Source of the DNA: Vampirovibrio chlorellavorus | GTDB taxonomy: Bacteria; Cyanobacteriota; Vampirovibrionia; Vampirovibrionales; Vampirovibrionaceae | Length of the DNA stretch: 64,000 nucleotides | NCBI GenBank assembly: GCA_003149345.1 | Contig: QFWI01000008.1 | Coordinates: forward strand, 124,001-188,000 | Direction of reading: 5' to 3' | Part shown: positions 28,101 to 35,568 of the stretch, piece by piece | How the letters are laid out: each line of letters starts with the position of its first letter | How positions within the stretch are numbered: the stretch's first letter is position 1 | Program-made: the position numbers and the translations under genes | Notes under the pieces: model-generated | Databases searched by the model: none | Seen by the model: only the letters and a program-made list of their open reading frames with translations | What the model was told of the DNA's origin: nothing

Positions 28101-28457
28101 AAGATGCGTTTTAGACCGATATTGATGACTTCCTTTGCCTTTATCGCAGGGCTTGTCCCATTGGTTTTATCGCACGGCGCGGGTGCAGTGGGAAACAGAA
28201 CACTTGGCTCTTCCGCCATGGGAGGCATGATTTCGGGCACCCTCATTGGCGTATTGATGATACCTGGCTTGTACTTTGCCTTTGCCACCCTGGTCGATGG
28301 TAAAAAACTGTTGAAGGATGAAACGCAGACAAGCCTGACAGAGGCCATCGCAGGTAAGAAACAAAAAAATAAGAAAAAGTTCAAGAAGCTCAAATTAATG
28401 TTGAAATTATTCATCCGAAAAATGAAACCCTCCAGAGAGACAGACAAGCCGAGTTGA
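25185..28457 (+). CDS. RND multidrug efflux permease (HAE1/AcrB family)
   Basis: At 1,090 residues this is full length for an AcrB-type drug/proton antiporter. The proton-relay acids are in LAIGIVVDDAIVVVEAVHSK (DD pair in TM4), and the partner Lys is in LIGLLGKNAVLIVEFAVQK (TM10). Large periplasmic loops follow TM1 and TM7. The N-terminal FQNILKRPVLGLVISIF and the conserved QLPISQFPQIAPTVVNVFIA are typical. The C-terminus carries an unusually Lys-rich tail. The next gene overlaps by 4 bp. Substrates cannot be predicted from sequence. Confidence 0.96.
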   Translation: MTMFQNILKRPVLGLVISIFIVFLGCLSIQQLPISQFPQIAPTVVNVFIAYPGASADVLTKSTLIPLEAAINGVPGMRYMASDATSAGEATLRLVFEPGTDSNQAVVNVKTRVDRVMTSLPELVQREGVILLPLQPSMLMYIDLYSESKTIDQKYLFNYAYTKLIPEIQRINGVANASLLGTRTYSMRVWLKPDRMRAYNISPAEVVEAIKGQSIIARPGRLGQSSGKKAQSTEYVLDYEGRYNEPKQYENIIIKSSEFGEMVKLRDIAEVELGSEFYDIYNTLDGKPSASIILKQTPNSNGALVIKDIKEKIKELQKDFPDGIKVKYSYDVSKFLDASIEQVIDTIRDAFILVTLVVFLFLGDWRSTIIPIIAVPISLIGAFFILLLFGMSINLITLFAVVLAIGIVVDDAIVVVEAVHSKMEEDPSLTPYAATQKAMGELGGAIIAITLVMISVFCPIAFMSGPVGVFYRQFSITMASSIIISGLVALTLTPVLCAMVLKNHAHHSGHAKSSNLFKKFINQFNSLFDQLTQSYMWLLSRIASKRIITFSVIALFAVGIFIFNKIVSSGFVPNEDQGTIYAIVQTPPGSTLEYTNQIVNQLQKISEKVEGVESVTSMVGYEIMTEGRGSNAGTCLINLKNWEERKENVHEIIEELEQKANGLGGKVEFFEPPAIPGFGTSGGFSLRLLDKSGETNYEELEKVTQDFMRNLENRKEIKGLFTFYNASYPQYKIKIDNQLAMQKGVSIDNAMENLNILISGSYEQGFIKFGRFFKVFTQAAPEYRRNLDDLNNYFVKNDHGEMVPYSSFMTTEKTQGANEITRYNLYNSAVIRGFPGNNFTSGDAIDAIRDVAQKTLPRGYDIAWEDLSYDQAKRGNEFAIISLIVILFVYLVLAAQYESFVLPLAVLLSLPIGIFGSYLMLKLMGLANDVYAQIAIITLIGLLGKNAVLIVEFAVQKRNEGLSILDAALEGAKMRFRPILMTSFAFIAGLVPLVLSHGAGAVGNRTLGSSAMGGMISGTLIGVLMIPGLYFAFATLVDGKKLLKDETQTSLTEAIAGKKQKNKKKFKKLKLMLKLFIRKMKPSRETDKPS

Positions 28458-29983
28458 GCGGTGAACCCACAAAATCACAAAACCAGGAAAAGACTATGAA
28501 GCTCAGAAGAACAATTAGCTATCTATCACTGTTAACTCTTTTTATAGTTCAGTCGCAAGCGCCTGTACTGGCCCGGTCTTGGTTTCACCCCCTGAATCTT
28601 GAACCCAAAGAACCCAAGTTTAATGTCCCGACGACCTATAGCGTTGAGCAGTCAAAAAATTACAAGGATTTAGACGCATTTGAGAGTGAAGAATCCGAGA
28701 ATGCGGCGCACATCAGTTGGCGAGAATTTTTCTCCGAGCCGTACCTGATACGCCTGATTGAAACCGCCCTGTCCAACAATCAAGAATTCAATATTTTTCT
28801 GCAAGACATCGAAATCGCAAGGAATGAAGTGAAGGAAAAACAAGGGGAATACCTGCCGAAAGTGGGGTTGGGCTTTGGGGCAGAAGGTTATAAAGTCTCA
28901 AAAAACACACGGGACGGAGTTATAGACAAGGTTATCGATAGAAATGATCTCTATTTCCGCAACTCCAGTTTGAGCCCCGGTTTAAATATGACCTGGGAGA
29001 TAGACATCTGGAAAAAATTAAAGAACGCAAAAGATGCGGCCAGAATGCGTCTCATGGCGCAATACGAAGGTCGGAATTATCTGATTTCAAGATTAGTCGC
29101 TGAAATAGCGCGCTGTTATTACGAATTGATGGCCCTGGATAATTCCTTAAAAATATTGGATGAAAATATTCAAATTCAAGAGAAAGCCTTTCTCAAAATG
29201 AAAGTGCTGAAAGAATATGCCAAAGCCAATAATTTGGCGGTCAATCGGTTTGAAGCGCAGTTGCTGAAGACTAAAAGCCAACGGTTTGAAATCAGTCAAA
29301 AAATTGTAGAAAAAGAAAATCGCCTGAAGTTTTTATCGGGTATTTATGATAACACACCGATCCTCAGAAATTCTGAGAAACTCATGTCCATGCAAATCGA
29401 TGAGCTGCAAGTGGGTGTCCCCGCTCAACTGTTAGAGAACAGACCGGATATCCGTCAGGCGGAATTTGCGATAAAAGCCGCGAAACTGGATCTGAAAAGT
29501 ATCCAGGCCAATTTATATCCCAGCGTGAGGATTAACGCGGGCACCGGGTTTGCCGCTTTTGGTACCGCTTTATTGTTCAATCCAAAATCGCTGGTCTATC
29601 ATTTAACGGGTGATTTATCGGCACCGCTCATTAACAGAAAAGCGATTATTGCCAGAATCGCAATCGCCGATTCCTATCAGACACAAACCCTCTTGAATTA
29701 CGAGCAAACCCTGCTGCAAGCCTATACCGAAGTACTGAATCAACTGTTGAATATCAAGAATATCCAACAAAGTTTTGACACCAAGCAAAAAGAAGTGCTC
29801 TTGCTGGATGATTCGGTCGTTATTGCCAATAATTTATTCCAATACGCCAAGGCCGATTATGTAGAGGTTTTATTGACCCAGGAAGAGAAACTCAACGCCC
29901 AGAAGGAATTGGTGGAGCTGAAAATGAATTTGATAGGCTCTAAAGTGGATCTGTACCGTGCCTTGGGGGGCGGCTGGCGATAA
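28454..29983 (+). CDS. Efflux outer-membrane channel, TolC/NodT (OMF) family
   Basis: The 509-residue protein begins with a hydrophobic segment that can act as a signal sequence (TISYLSLLTLFIVQSQAPVLA, shown in part). It carries two repeats of the OMF fold: WREFFSEPYLIRLIETALSN, then NQEFNIFLQDIEIARNEVKE, and later LLENRPDIRQAEFAIKAAKL, the signature of the NodT group. It should form the trimeric barrel and tunnel that docks to the adaptor and permease encoded just upstream. It overlaps the permease stop by 4 bp. The start could lie at the ATG at 28496, which directly precedes the signal sequence. Confidence 0.93.
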   Translation: MSGEPTKSQNQEKTMKLRRTISYLSLLTLFIVQSQAPVLARSWFHPLNLEPKEPKFNVPTTYSVEQSKNYKDLDAFESEESENAAHISWREFFSEPYLIRLIETALSNNQEFNIFLQDIEIARNEVKEKQGEYLPKVGLGFGAEGYKVSKNTRDGVIDKVIDRNDLYFRNSSLSPGLNMTWEIDIWKKLKNAKDAARMRLMAQYEGRNYLISRLVAEIARCYYELMALDNSLKILDENIQIQEKAFLKMKVLKEYAKANNLAVNRFEAQLLKTKSQRFEISQKIVEKENRLKFLSGIYDNTPILRNSEKLMSMQIDELQVGVPAQLLENRPDIRQAEFAIKAAKLDLKSIQANLYPSVRINAGTGFAAFGTALLFNPKSLVYHLTGDLSAPLINRKAIIARIAIADSYQTQTLLNYEQTLLQAYTEVLNQLLNIKNIQQSFDTKQKEVLLLDDSVVIANNLFQYAKADYVEVLLTQEEKLNAQKELVELKMNLIGSKVDLYRALGGGWR

Positions 29984-30014
29984 AACGGCGTTGAGTATGG
30001 CCATCCCTGATGAA

Positions 30015-32684
30015 TCACTTTGCGGCCCGCTTTTTGAAAGACCCAACCACCCATTTTCGTCCCTCTTCTAAAAGCAGAATCATGGACGCAACGCTGATGG
30101 CAAGCCGCCAATCCTCTCCCGTTAATGCCACCGTGCTAAAAACCTGTTGCAACCAGGGCCATTGAACCGCCAGTACCTGCAAACAGATGACCCCTGCCAA
30201 GGACAACCAGAGCATCTTGTTGTGGAAAAATTTCCTGTTGAAGGCGGACTCTTTTTCTGCCCGTGCGTTAAAGACATTAAAAAACTGAAACAGAACAAAA
30301 GTGGTAAATGCAAGGGTAGCGGCCTGTGCCTGGGAATTTCCCTGCGAATATTTGTAGTAAAGAACGCCCAGCGTTCCAGCCGACATAACCGCTCCAAACC
30401 ACAGTATATGAACAATCCTGCCCATCGGAAGAATCTGAGCGTTCGGGTTACGGGGAGGCTCCTCCATAATGCCGGGACGAGCCGAGTCCAGAGCCAGAGC
30501 CACGGCGGGAGGGCCGTCCATAATCATGGCCACCCACAGGATTTGAACGGGGTTAAAGGGTTCCGGTAGGCCCAGCAGCGGAGCGAAAAAAACTGTCAGA
30601 ACCGCCCCCATGGTCGTCGAAAGTTGAAAACGGATGAATTTAAGAATGTTGTCGTACAGGGTGCGGCCTTCTCGAATGGCTTTGACAATGGAGGCAAAGT
30701 TATCATCCGTCAGCACCATGGCAGCGGCCTCTTTAGTGACCTCGGTACCCGTAATGCCCATGGCAATGCCAATATCCGCACTTTTTAACGCCGGGGCGTC
30801 ATTCACCCCATCGCCCGTCATGGCCACCACATGACCCTTCGCTTTCAAGGCCCGTACCAGTCGAACCTTGTGTTCTGGAACCACACGTGCAAATACGTCC
30901 GCCTCTTCCACCCGTTCAGCAAGACTTTTGTCATCCATCCGGCTCAGTTCCTGCCCGGTTAAAACGGCCCCCTGCAATCCAAGCTCTCGTGCAATGGCCA
31001 CCGCGGTGTCAGGATGATCTCCTGTGATCATTTTGACCTGAACACCCGCATGTCGGCACAATTCAATGGCCATCCTGGCCTCAGGTCGGGGCGGATCCTG
31101 AAGCCCCACGAGCCCGGCAACGATCAGCTCACTGAGCCAGGGATTAATCTCTTGCTCCGGCTGAAAAGAATCGCTGTCTATGTCCCGATACGCCAGTAAA
31201 AGCAGGCGCAACCCCTCGGCGGCCATGTCACGGGCCTGTTGCCGCAGGTGTGTTCTGTCTACCTCGGTCAGAGGAACAATTCCCTGCTCATTTTGAATGT
31301 AATGGCACCGCTCCAGGAGGATTTCCGGGGCACCTTTGACAAACAGTTTTACTCCCGCCTTATTTACCCGCGCCTTATCGAAATGAGCGGTCGCCATAAA
31401 TTTATGGGCGGCATCAAAGGGGATTTCGGCCAGTCGAGGCATCTCCTGCTCTAGCGTCTGTTTTTCAACACCCGCTCTTTCCGCCAGTATCAGCAGGGCG
31501 CCTTCCATGGGATCGCCAACCACTTGCCCATTGCGAATCACCGCGTCATTACAAAGGGCCGCAATCTGGGTCAGCGCTCCTTCAGGAAGCGTTATGTCTT
31601 GAGCGTCGGCTATCCTGATTCGTTTCTGCTGACAATAGAGTTCTCGCACGGCCATCTTGTTCAAGGTCAGGGTGCCGGTTTTATCGGAACAGATGATGGT
31701 CGTGGCCCCCAGGGTTTCCACACTCACCAGCCGCTTCATGATGGCCTTGTTCCGGGCCATCCGTTGCATGCCAAGAGCCAGTGTCACGGTAACCACGGCG
31801 GGCAGGCCTTCGGGCATGGCCGCTACGGCCAGGGCAATGGCATCCAGAATAATGTTAGAGAGGGGTCGTCCCCGGGCAAGATCCACCAGAAACAGAATAG
31901 AGACCAGAATGCCAGCGATTGCGGCCAACCGTTTTCCCAGCCGATCCAGCTGAATTTGAAGTGGCGTCTGGCGCTCTTCGCTTACAGCCAATTCCGCCGA
32001 TATCTTACCCATTTCGGTCGCCATGCCCGTTTCAGTCACCAGCATCTCCGCTCGGCCCCGCGTGATCATGGTGTTCAGGTAAAGCATATTGACCCGCTCC
32101 GCCAAGGGCGTGTCTTCCTTCGAAAGGGTGGACACCTCTTTGACCACCGGGTGGGACTCCCCGGTCAAGGCCGATTCATTCACCTCCACATGAATGGCCA
32201 CCAGTAAGCGACCATCCGCAGGAACCCGATCCCCCGCCTCTAAAAGCACAATGTCCCCGGGAACCAGTTGTTCAGCGGAAATTTCCAACTTTCTCCCAGC
32301 CCGCCGAACGCAGGTCACCTGGGGAAGCATCTTCTTGAGGGCATTCAGGCTCTGCTCGGCACGGTACTCCTGATAAAAGCCAAACAGGGCGTTCAGCATA
32401 ACCACGGTCAGAATGACCAGAGTGTCCTTTAACTCACCCACCGCCCCGGCCAACAGGGCAGCCAAAATAAGCATGACAATCAGGATATTCCTGAACTGGC
32501 TGATAAAAAGCACCCAAGCGGAGCGGGGAGGCTTGTCCAAAAGGCGGTTTAGGCCAAACCGGATCTGTCGTTCTACCACCTCGGACACACCAAGTCCCTG
32601 CTCTGGGCATACGTCCAGGAGTTCTTGAAGTTGCTTGGGATTCAGGCAATGCCAGGGCGCTGGCCTGGCAGATATCAATTTCAC
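30015..32684 (-). CDS. P2-type cation-transporting ATPase (Ca2+/PacL-like)
   Basis: The GTG at 32684, with AGGGGG upstream, gives 889 residues; a TTG at 32741 is a weaker alternative. All P-type motifs are present: TGES in the actuator, the phosphorylated Asp334 in CSDKTGTLTLNK, FVKGAPEI for ATP binding, and MTGDGVNDAPALKSADIG. The M4 ion-site PEGLP and the M6 segment MIMDGPPAVALALD support the P2A/Ca2+-ATPase class, but Na+, K+ or Mn2+ transport by related pumps cannot be excluded. The enzyme moves cations across the cytoplasmic membrane at the cost of ATP. It is convergent with the efflux operon. Confidence 0.94.
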   Translation of the reverse strand: MKLISARPAPWHCLNPKQLQELLDVCPEQGLGVSEVVERQIRFGLNRLLDKPPRSAWVLFISQFRNILIVMLILAALLAGAVGELKDTLVILTVVMLNALFGFYQEYRAEQSLNALKKMLPQVTCVRRAGRKLEISAEQLVPGDIVLLEAGDRVPADGRLLVAIHVEVNESALTGESHPVVKEVSTLSKEDTPLAERVNMLYLNTMITRGRAEMLVTETGMATEMGKISAELAVSEERQTPLQIQLDRLGKRLAAIAGILVSILFLVDLARGRPLSNIILDAIALAVAAMPEGLPAVVTVTLALGMQRMARNKAIMKRLVSVETLGATTIICSDKTGTLTLNKMAVRELYCQQKRIRIADAQDITLPEGALTQIAALCNDAVIRNGQVVGDPMEGALLILAERAGVEKQTLEQEMPRLAEIPFDAAHKFMATAHFDKARVNKAGVKLFVKGAPEILLERCHYIQNEQGIVPLTEVDRTHLRQQARDMAAEGLRLLLLAYRDIDSDSFQPEQEINPWLSELIVAGLVGLQDPPRPEARMAIELCRHAGVQVKMITGDHPDTAVAIARELGLQGAVLTGQELSRMDDKSLAERVEEADVFARVVPEHKVRLVRALKAKGHVVAMTGDGVNDAPALKSADIGIAMGITGTEVTKEAAAMVLTDDNFASIVKAIREGRTLYDNILKFIRFQLSTTMGAVLTVFFAPLLGLPEPFNPVQILWVAMIMDGPPAVALALDSARPGIMEEPPRNPNAQILPMGRIVHILWFGAVMSAGTLGVLYYKYSQGNSQAQAATLAFTTFVLFQFFNVFNARAEKESAFNRKFFHNKMLWLSLAGVICLQVLAVQWPWLQQVFSTVALTGEDWRLAISVASMILLLEEGRKWVVGSFKKRAAK

Positions 32685-32890
32685 GGCAGTGTAGCCCCCT
32701 TCCGGATAGACGCTTCCTGATTTTGACAGGAAATGGCGCAAAGGCCAATACGAAACGCTTTAACGACCCCATTGGGACAGAAGTTTGTAAATAAATATTA
32801 CCAGGAATCAATATTCATAGTTTATATTTTTTATATACATATATAAGAAATATTCCCGACATAGGCACATTAAGACATAGGACATCGCAT

Positions 32891-33727
32891 ATGAGTACGA
32901 TTGGGATTACAAATCCACAGTTTGCCCTGTTAAAGGCCCAAATGCAAACGAGTCCGAAAGCTCAAAACACCCCGACCCCGGCAGTAGGCGCCGCCTTGTC
33001 CGCAATGGCGGCTTCGCTTGGCAGCGCCAACAGTACCCAGAAAGCATTGATGCCCAGTCTCTATACGCCCATTGCCGCCAATGAATGGGCCTTTGTCTGG
33101 GGAGATCCTCATTTCCGGGAAGCCGATGGTGGCAGATTCGATGTCCAGAAAGAAGGAAAGTTCAATATTCTGAAAGACAAGGGTATTTCCTTCACGGCGG
33201 ACTTCCAGAAGGTAGCCGCCAGACCAGGTCAAACCATTGATCCGAAAAATGACAAACGGCCCACTGTAACCAAAAGTGCCGATTTGGTGATTGATGGCAA
33301 GAAAATCCACATTGACGCCAAGGGCAAAACCACGGTGAATGGGAAGGAACTCAAGAATTTTGATCCCGTAACCTTAGGGCCCGACAGTTCTATCGCCAAA
33401 ACCATTGATGGCAGTATCCTGATTCAGACCGGCGAGTACACCATTCTCTTTGACTCCGTGGGGAATGGGAATCGTCTGGATTTTGCGGTCAAATCCGGGA
33501 GTGATGGTGTCTCCGCGGACGGTGTCAACCCCAGTGGTTTGCTGGGTGAGACCTTCGATTCGGACAACATCCGATTGACCAAACCCAAAAACAGTATTGA
33601 CTCTTACCTGGTCAACAAACCCAAACCAGGCCCAGACAAACCACCCAGCGTTGAAAGTGAGCTGCAAAAATTACTTCAACAAATCATTACCATGATTCAA
33701 CAACTCTTGCTGGGGTTTAAAGCCTAA
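32891..33727 (+). CDS. Protein with GDPH-type vWD/DUF1521 (possible autocleavage) domain
   Basis: The 278-residue protein has no signal peptide. A disordered Ala/Thr/Pro-rich N-terminus of about 65 residues precedes FVWGDPHFREADGGRFDVQK (residues 68-87). This matches both von Willebrand D-type WGDPHF and the DUF1521/MIIA domain. In the rhizobial effector NopE1 that domain cuts itself at Asp-Pro of GDPH when calcium binds (established for NopE1). Here Asp72-Pro73 would be the site. A beta-rich domain continues to about residue 230, and a Pro-rich linker and helix end the protein. Secretion by a signal-less route is possible. A strong hairpin terminator follows. Confidence 0.72.
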   Translation: MSTIGITNPQFALLKAQMQTSPKAQNTPTPAVGAALSAMAASLGSANSTQKALMPSLYTPIAANEWAFVWGDPHFREADGGRFDVQKEGKFNILKDKGISFTADFQKVAARPGQTIDPKNDKRPTVTKSADLVIDGKKIHIDAKGKTTVNGKELKNFDPVTLGPDSSIAKTIDGSILIQTGEYTILFDSVGNGNRLDFAVKSGSDGVSADGVNPSGLLGETFDSDNIRLTKPKNSIDSYLVNKPKPGPDKPPSVESELQKLLQQIITMIQQLLLGFKA

Positions 33728-33751
33728 CCGCAATTCAAAGCCAAAAAATTC

Positions 33752-33784
33752 GAGGGTGTCTACAATCGATGCTGTAGCACCCTC
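33752..33784. terminator. Hairpin terminator after the GDPH-domain gene
   Basis: GAGGGTG and CACCCTC flank an inner CTACA/TGTAG pair, giving about 12 bp of stem with one bulge. It is preceded by an A-run and followed by AATTT, so it may work in both directions. Confidence 0.65.
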
Positions 33785-33890
33785 AATTTCATGCTTCTCC
33801 TGCGTACTTCTCCACGGCAAATTAGCCAGACTAGGGATGGCCAAATCCAGATCACCATTTAAGATATTCCTAAGGGAGATGGGGGTTGTC

Positions 33891-35243
33891 ATGAGTATAG
33901 TCAGCGGGGAACGGCTTCCCCTGAAAGTGATCGGGAGCGCCCTACACGCCCTGCATGGCGGTGCCCATGACTACGATAAGCTGATTGAGGAAATAGGCGA
34001 GGCCAACTATGTTTTGATTGGCGAGGCTTCCCACGGCACGCATGAGTTTTACCAGGAGCGGGCTCTCCTGACCCAACGATTGATTGAGGAAAAAGGATTT
34101 CACGCCGTGGCCGTGGAGGCGGACTGGCCAGATGCCTACCGAACCAATGAATATGTGAAAGGTTCGGGAGACAGCCGCTCAGCCGAGGAGGCATTAGCAG
34201 GTTTTGAGCGTTTTCCGGCCTGGATGTGGCGAAACACCGAGGTGGTTTTGTTTCTGGAATGGCTCAGGACATACAACGACAACCTGGCCACCGAACACCC
34301 GAAAATTGGATTTTATGGCCTGGATCTATACAGCCTTTCGACCTCTATCCAAACAGTGTTGAGATTTCTGGATGAAACCGATCCCAACGCGGCCCAGATT
34401 GCCCGGGCACGTTACGCCTGCTTTGATCCGTACCTGGGAAACATTCAGGAGTACGCCTATCTCACCGGCCTTGGCCTAAAAGCGAATTGCGAGAATCAGG
34501 CTGTTCAGCAACTGATAGACGTTCAGCAAAGCCGGTTGAAACCCATCCAAAATGACAGCGGCGAGCAAAGGGAAATCCTGTTCAACATCGAGCAAAATGC
34601 CCGTCTGGTACGAAACGCCGAACAGTATTACCGCACCATGTTCACCGGCGCCGTTCAGTCCTGGAACCTGCGTGATGCCCATATGACAGAAACCTTGCAG
34701 GCCTTACTGGAACACTTGCGGCAACAGAACGGCCAACCGGCCAAAGTCGTTATTTGGGCCCACAATTCACACATTGGGGATGCCCGAGCCACCGAAATGG
34801 GGTGGCAAGGGGAGTGGAATATTGGGCAACTGGTCCGACAACGGTACGGTTCCCAATGCTACGCCATTGGATTCACCACGTATGTCGGCACCGTCACGGC
34901 GGCGGAACGCTGGGACAGCCTTCCCCTGCAAAGACAGGTAAGACCCGCCCTGGAGAAAAGCTACGAGCAGCTTTTTCATCAAGTGGGTGTTCCCAACTTC
35001 TGGCTGAGTTTCAGCCGTGATCCGGTATTGGGGGCGATACTGCGAGGCCCCCGACTGGAACGGGCCATCGGGGTGATCTATCAGCCCAAAACCGAACGAC
35101 AGAGCCATTATTTCCAGGCTCGCCTAAGCGAGCAGTTTGACGCCATTATTCACCGGGATCGCACCCGAGCCGTAGAGCCACTGGAGCGCAACCTCCATTG
35201 GGAACAGGGTGAAGTCCCGGAAACCTATCCATCGGCCTTTTAA
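33891..35243 (+). CDS. Erythromycin esterase-family protein
   Basis: The ATG at 33891 gives 450 residues; a longer frame upstream runs through the terminator hairpin and is rejected. The family fold is clear from NYVLIGEASHGTHEFYQERA, VAVEADWPDAYRTNEYVKG and VVIWAHNSHIGDARATEMGW, which carry the conserved Glu and His residues of the active site. EreA/EreB-type members hydrolyse macrolide lactones, but most environmental members are of unknown function and belong to stress-gene clusters. Resistance to macrolides should not be assumed. A small membrane-protein gene and a glucan-phosphorylase-like gene follow on the same strand. Confidence 0.9.
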   Translation: MSIVSGERLPLKVIGSALHALHGGAHDYDKLIEEIGEANYVLIGEASHGTHEFYQERALLTQRLIEEKGFHAVAVEADWPDAYRTNEYVKGSGDSRSAEEALAGFERFPAWMWRNTEVVLFLEWLRTYNDNLATEHPKIGFYGLDLYSLSTSIQTVLRFLDETDPNAAQIARARYACFDPYLGNIQEYAYLTGLGLKANCENQAVQQLIDVQQSRLKPIQNDSGEQREILFNIEQNARLVRNAEQYYRTMFTGAVQSWNLRDAHMTETLQALLEHLRQQNGQPAKVVIWAHNSHIGDARATEMGWQGEWNIGQLVRQRYGSQCYAIGFTTYVGTVTAAERWDSLPLQRQVRPALEKSYEQLFHQVGVPNFWLSFSRDPVLGAILRGPRLERAIGVIYQPKTERQSHYFQARLSEQFDAIIHRDRTRAVEPLERNLHWEQGEVPETYPSAF

Positions 35244-35293
35244 AAAAGGCACCACACACAACCACCTGCACAATAAAAAGAGAGAGCCTCAAC

Positions 35294-35464
35294 ATGAACA
35301 CTGTCCTGCTTCATCGCGCCATTTACTGGTTCATCCTCCTGGGGATTCTGCTTTTTTTGTTCCTGTTACTGCAACCCAAAACCAGCGGTCAACTGCGTCA
35401 CTGGTTTTCTCCACAACATTTCCGTATCCCGGCAGCCGAGACACCGCCAACCGGGGCTCATTAA
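35294..35464 (+). CDS. Small single-span membrane protein
   Basis: A 56-residue frame starts at the ATG at 35294, with AGAGAG upstream. It has one strong membrane segment near the N-terminus (IYWFILLGILLFLFLLL) followed by a basic stretch and a Pro-rich tail. It lies between the erythromycin-esterase gene and the phosphorylase-like gene on the same strand, so it may be cotranscribed. No family known to me. Confidence 0.55.
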   Translation: MNTVLLHRAIYWFILLGILLFLFLLLQPKTSGQLRHWFSPQHFRIPAAETPPTGAH

Positions 35465-35568
35465 AAAGCGCTTGATCGTCCAAACCCAGGCGTGGGAGAA
35501 TGCGCTACATGCTCAAAGCATATCGGCATCAAGCGTTCAGCATCCTCAGGGTTTAAGGGAAAATAACG

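Noticed and set aside
33756..33890. 45-residue N-terminal extension of the erythromycin-esterase-like protein
   Set aside because: It would begin inside the terminator hairpin; the ATG at 33891 matches the family start.
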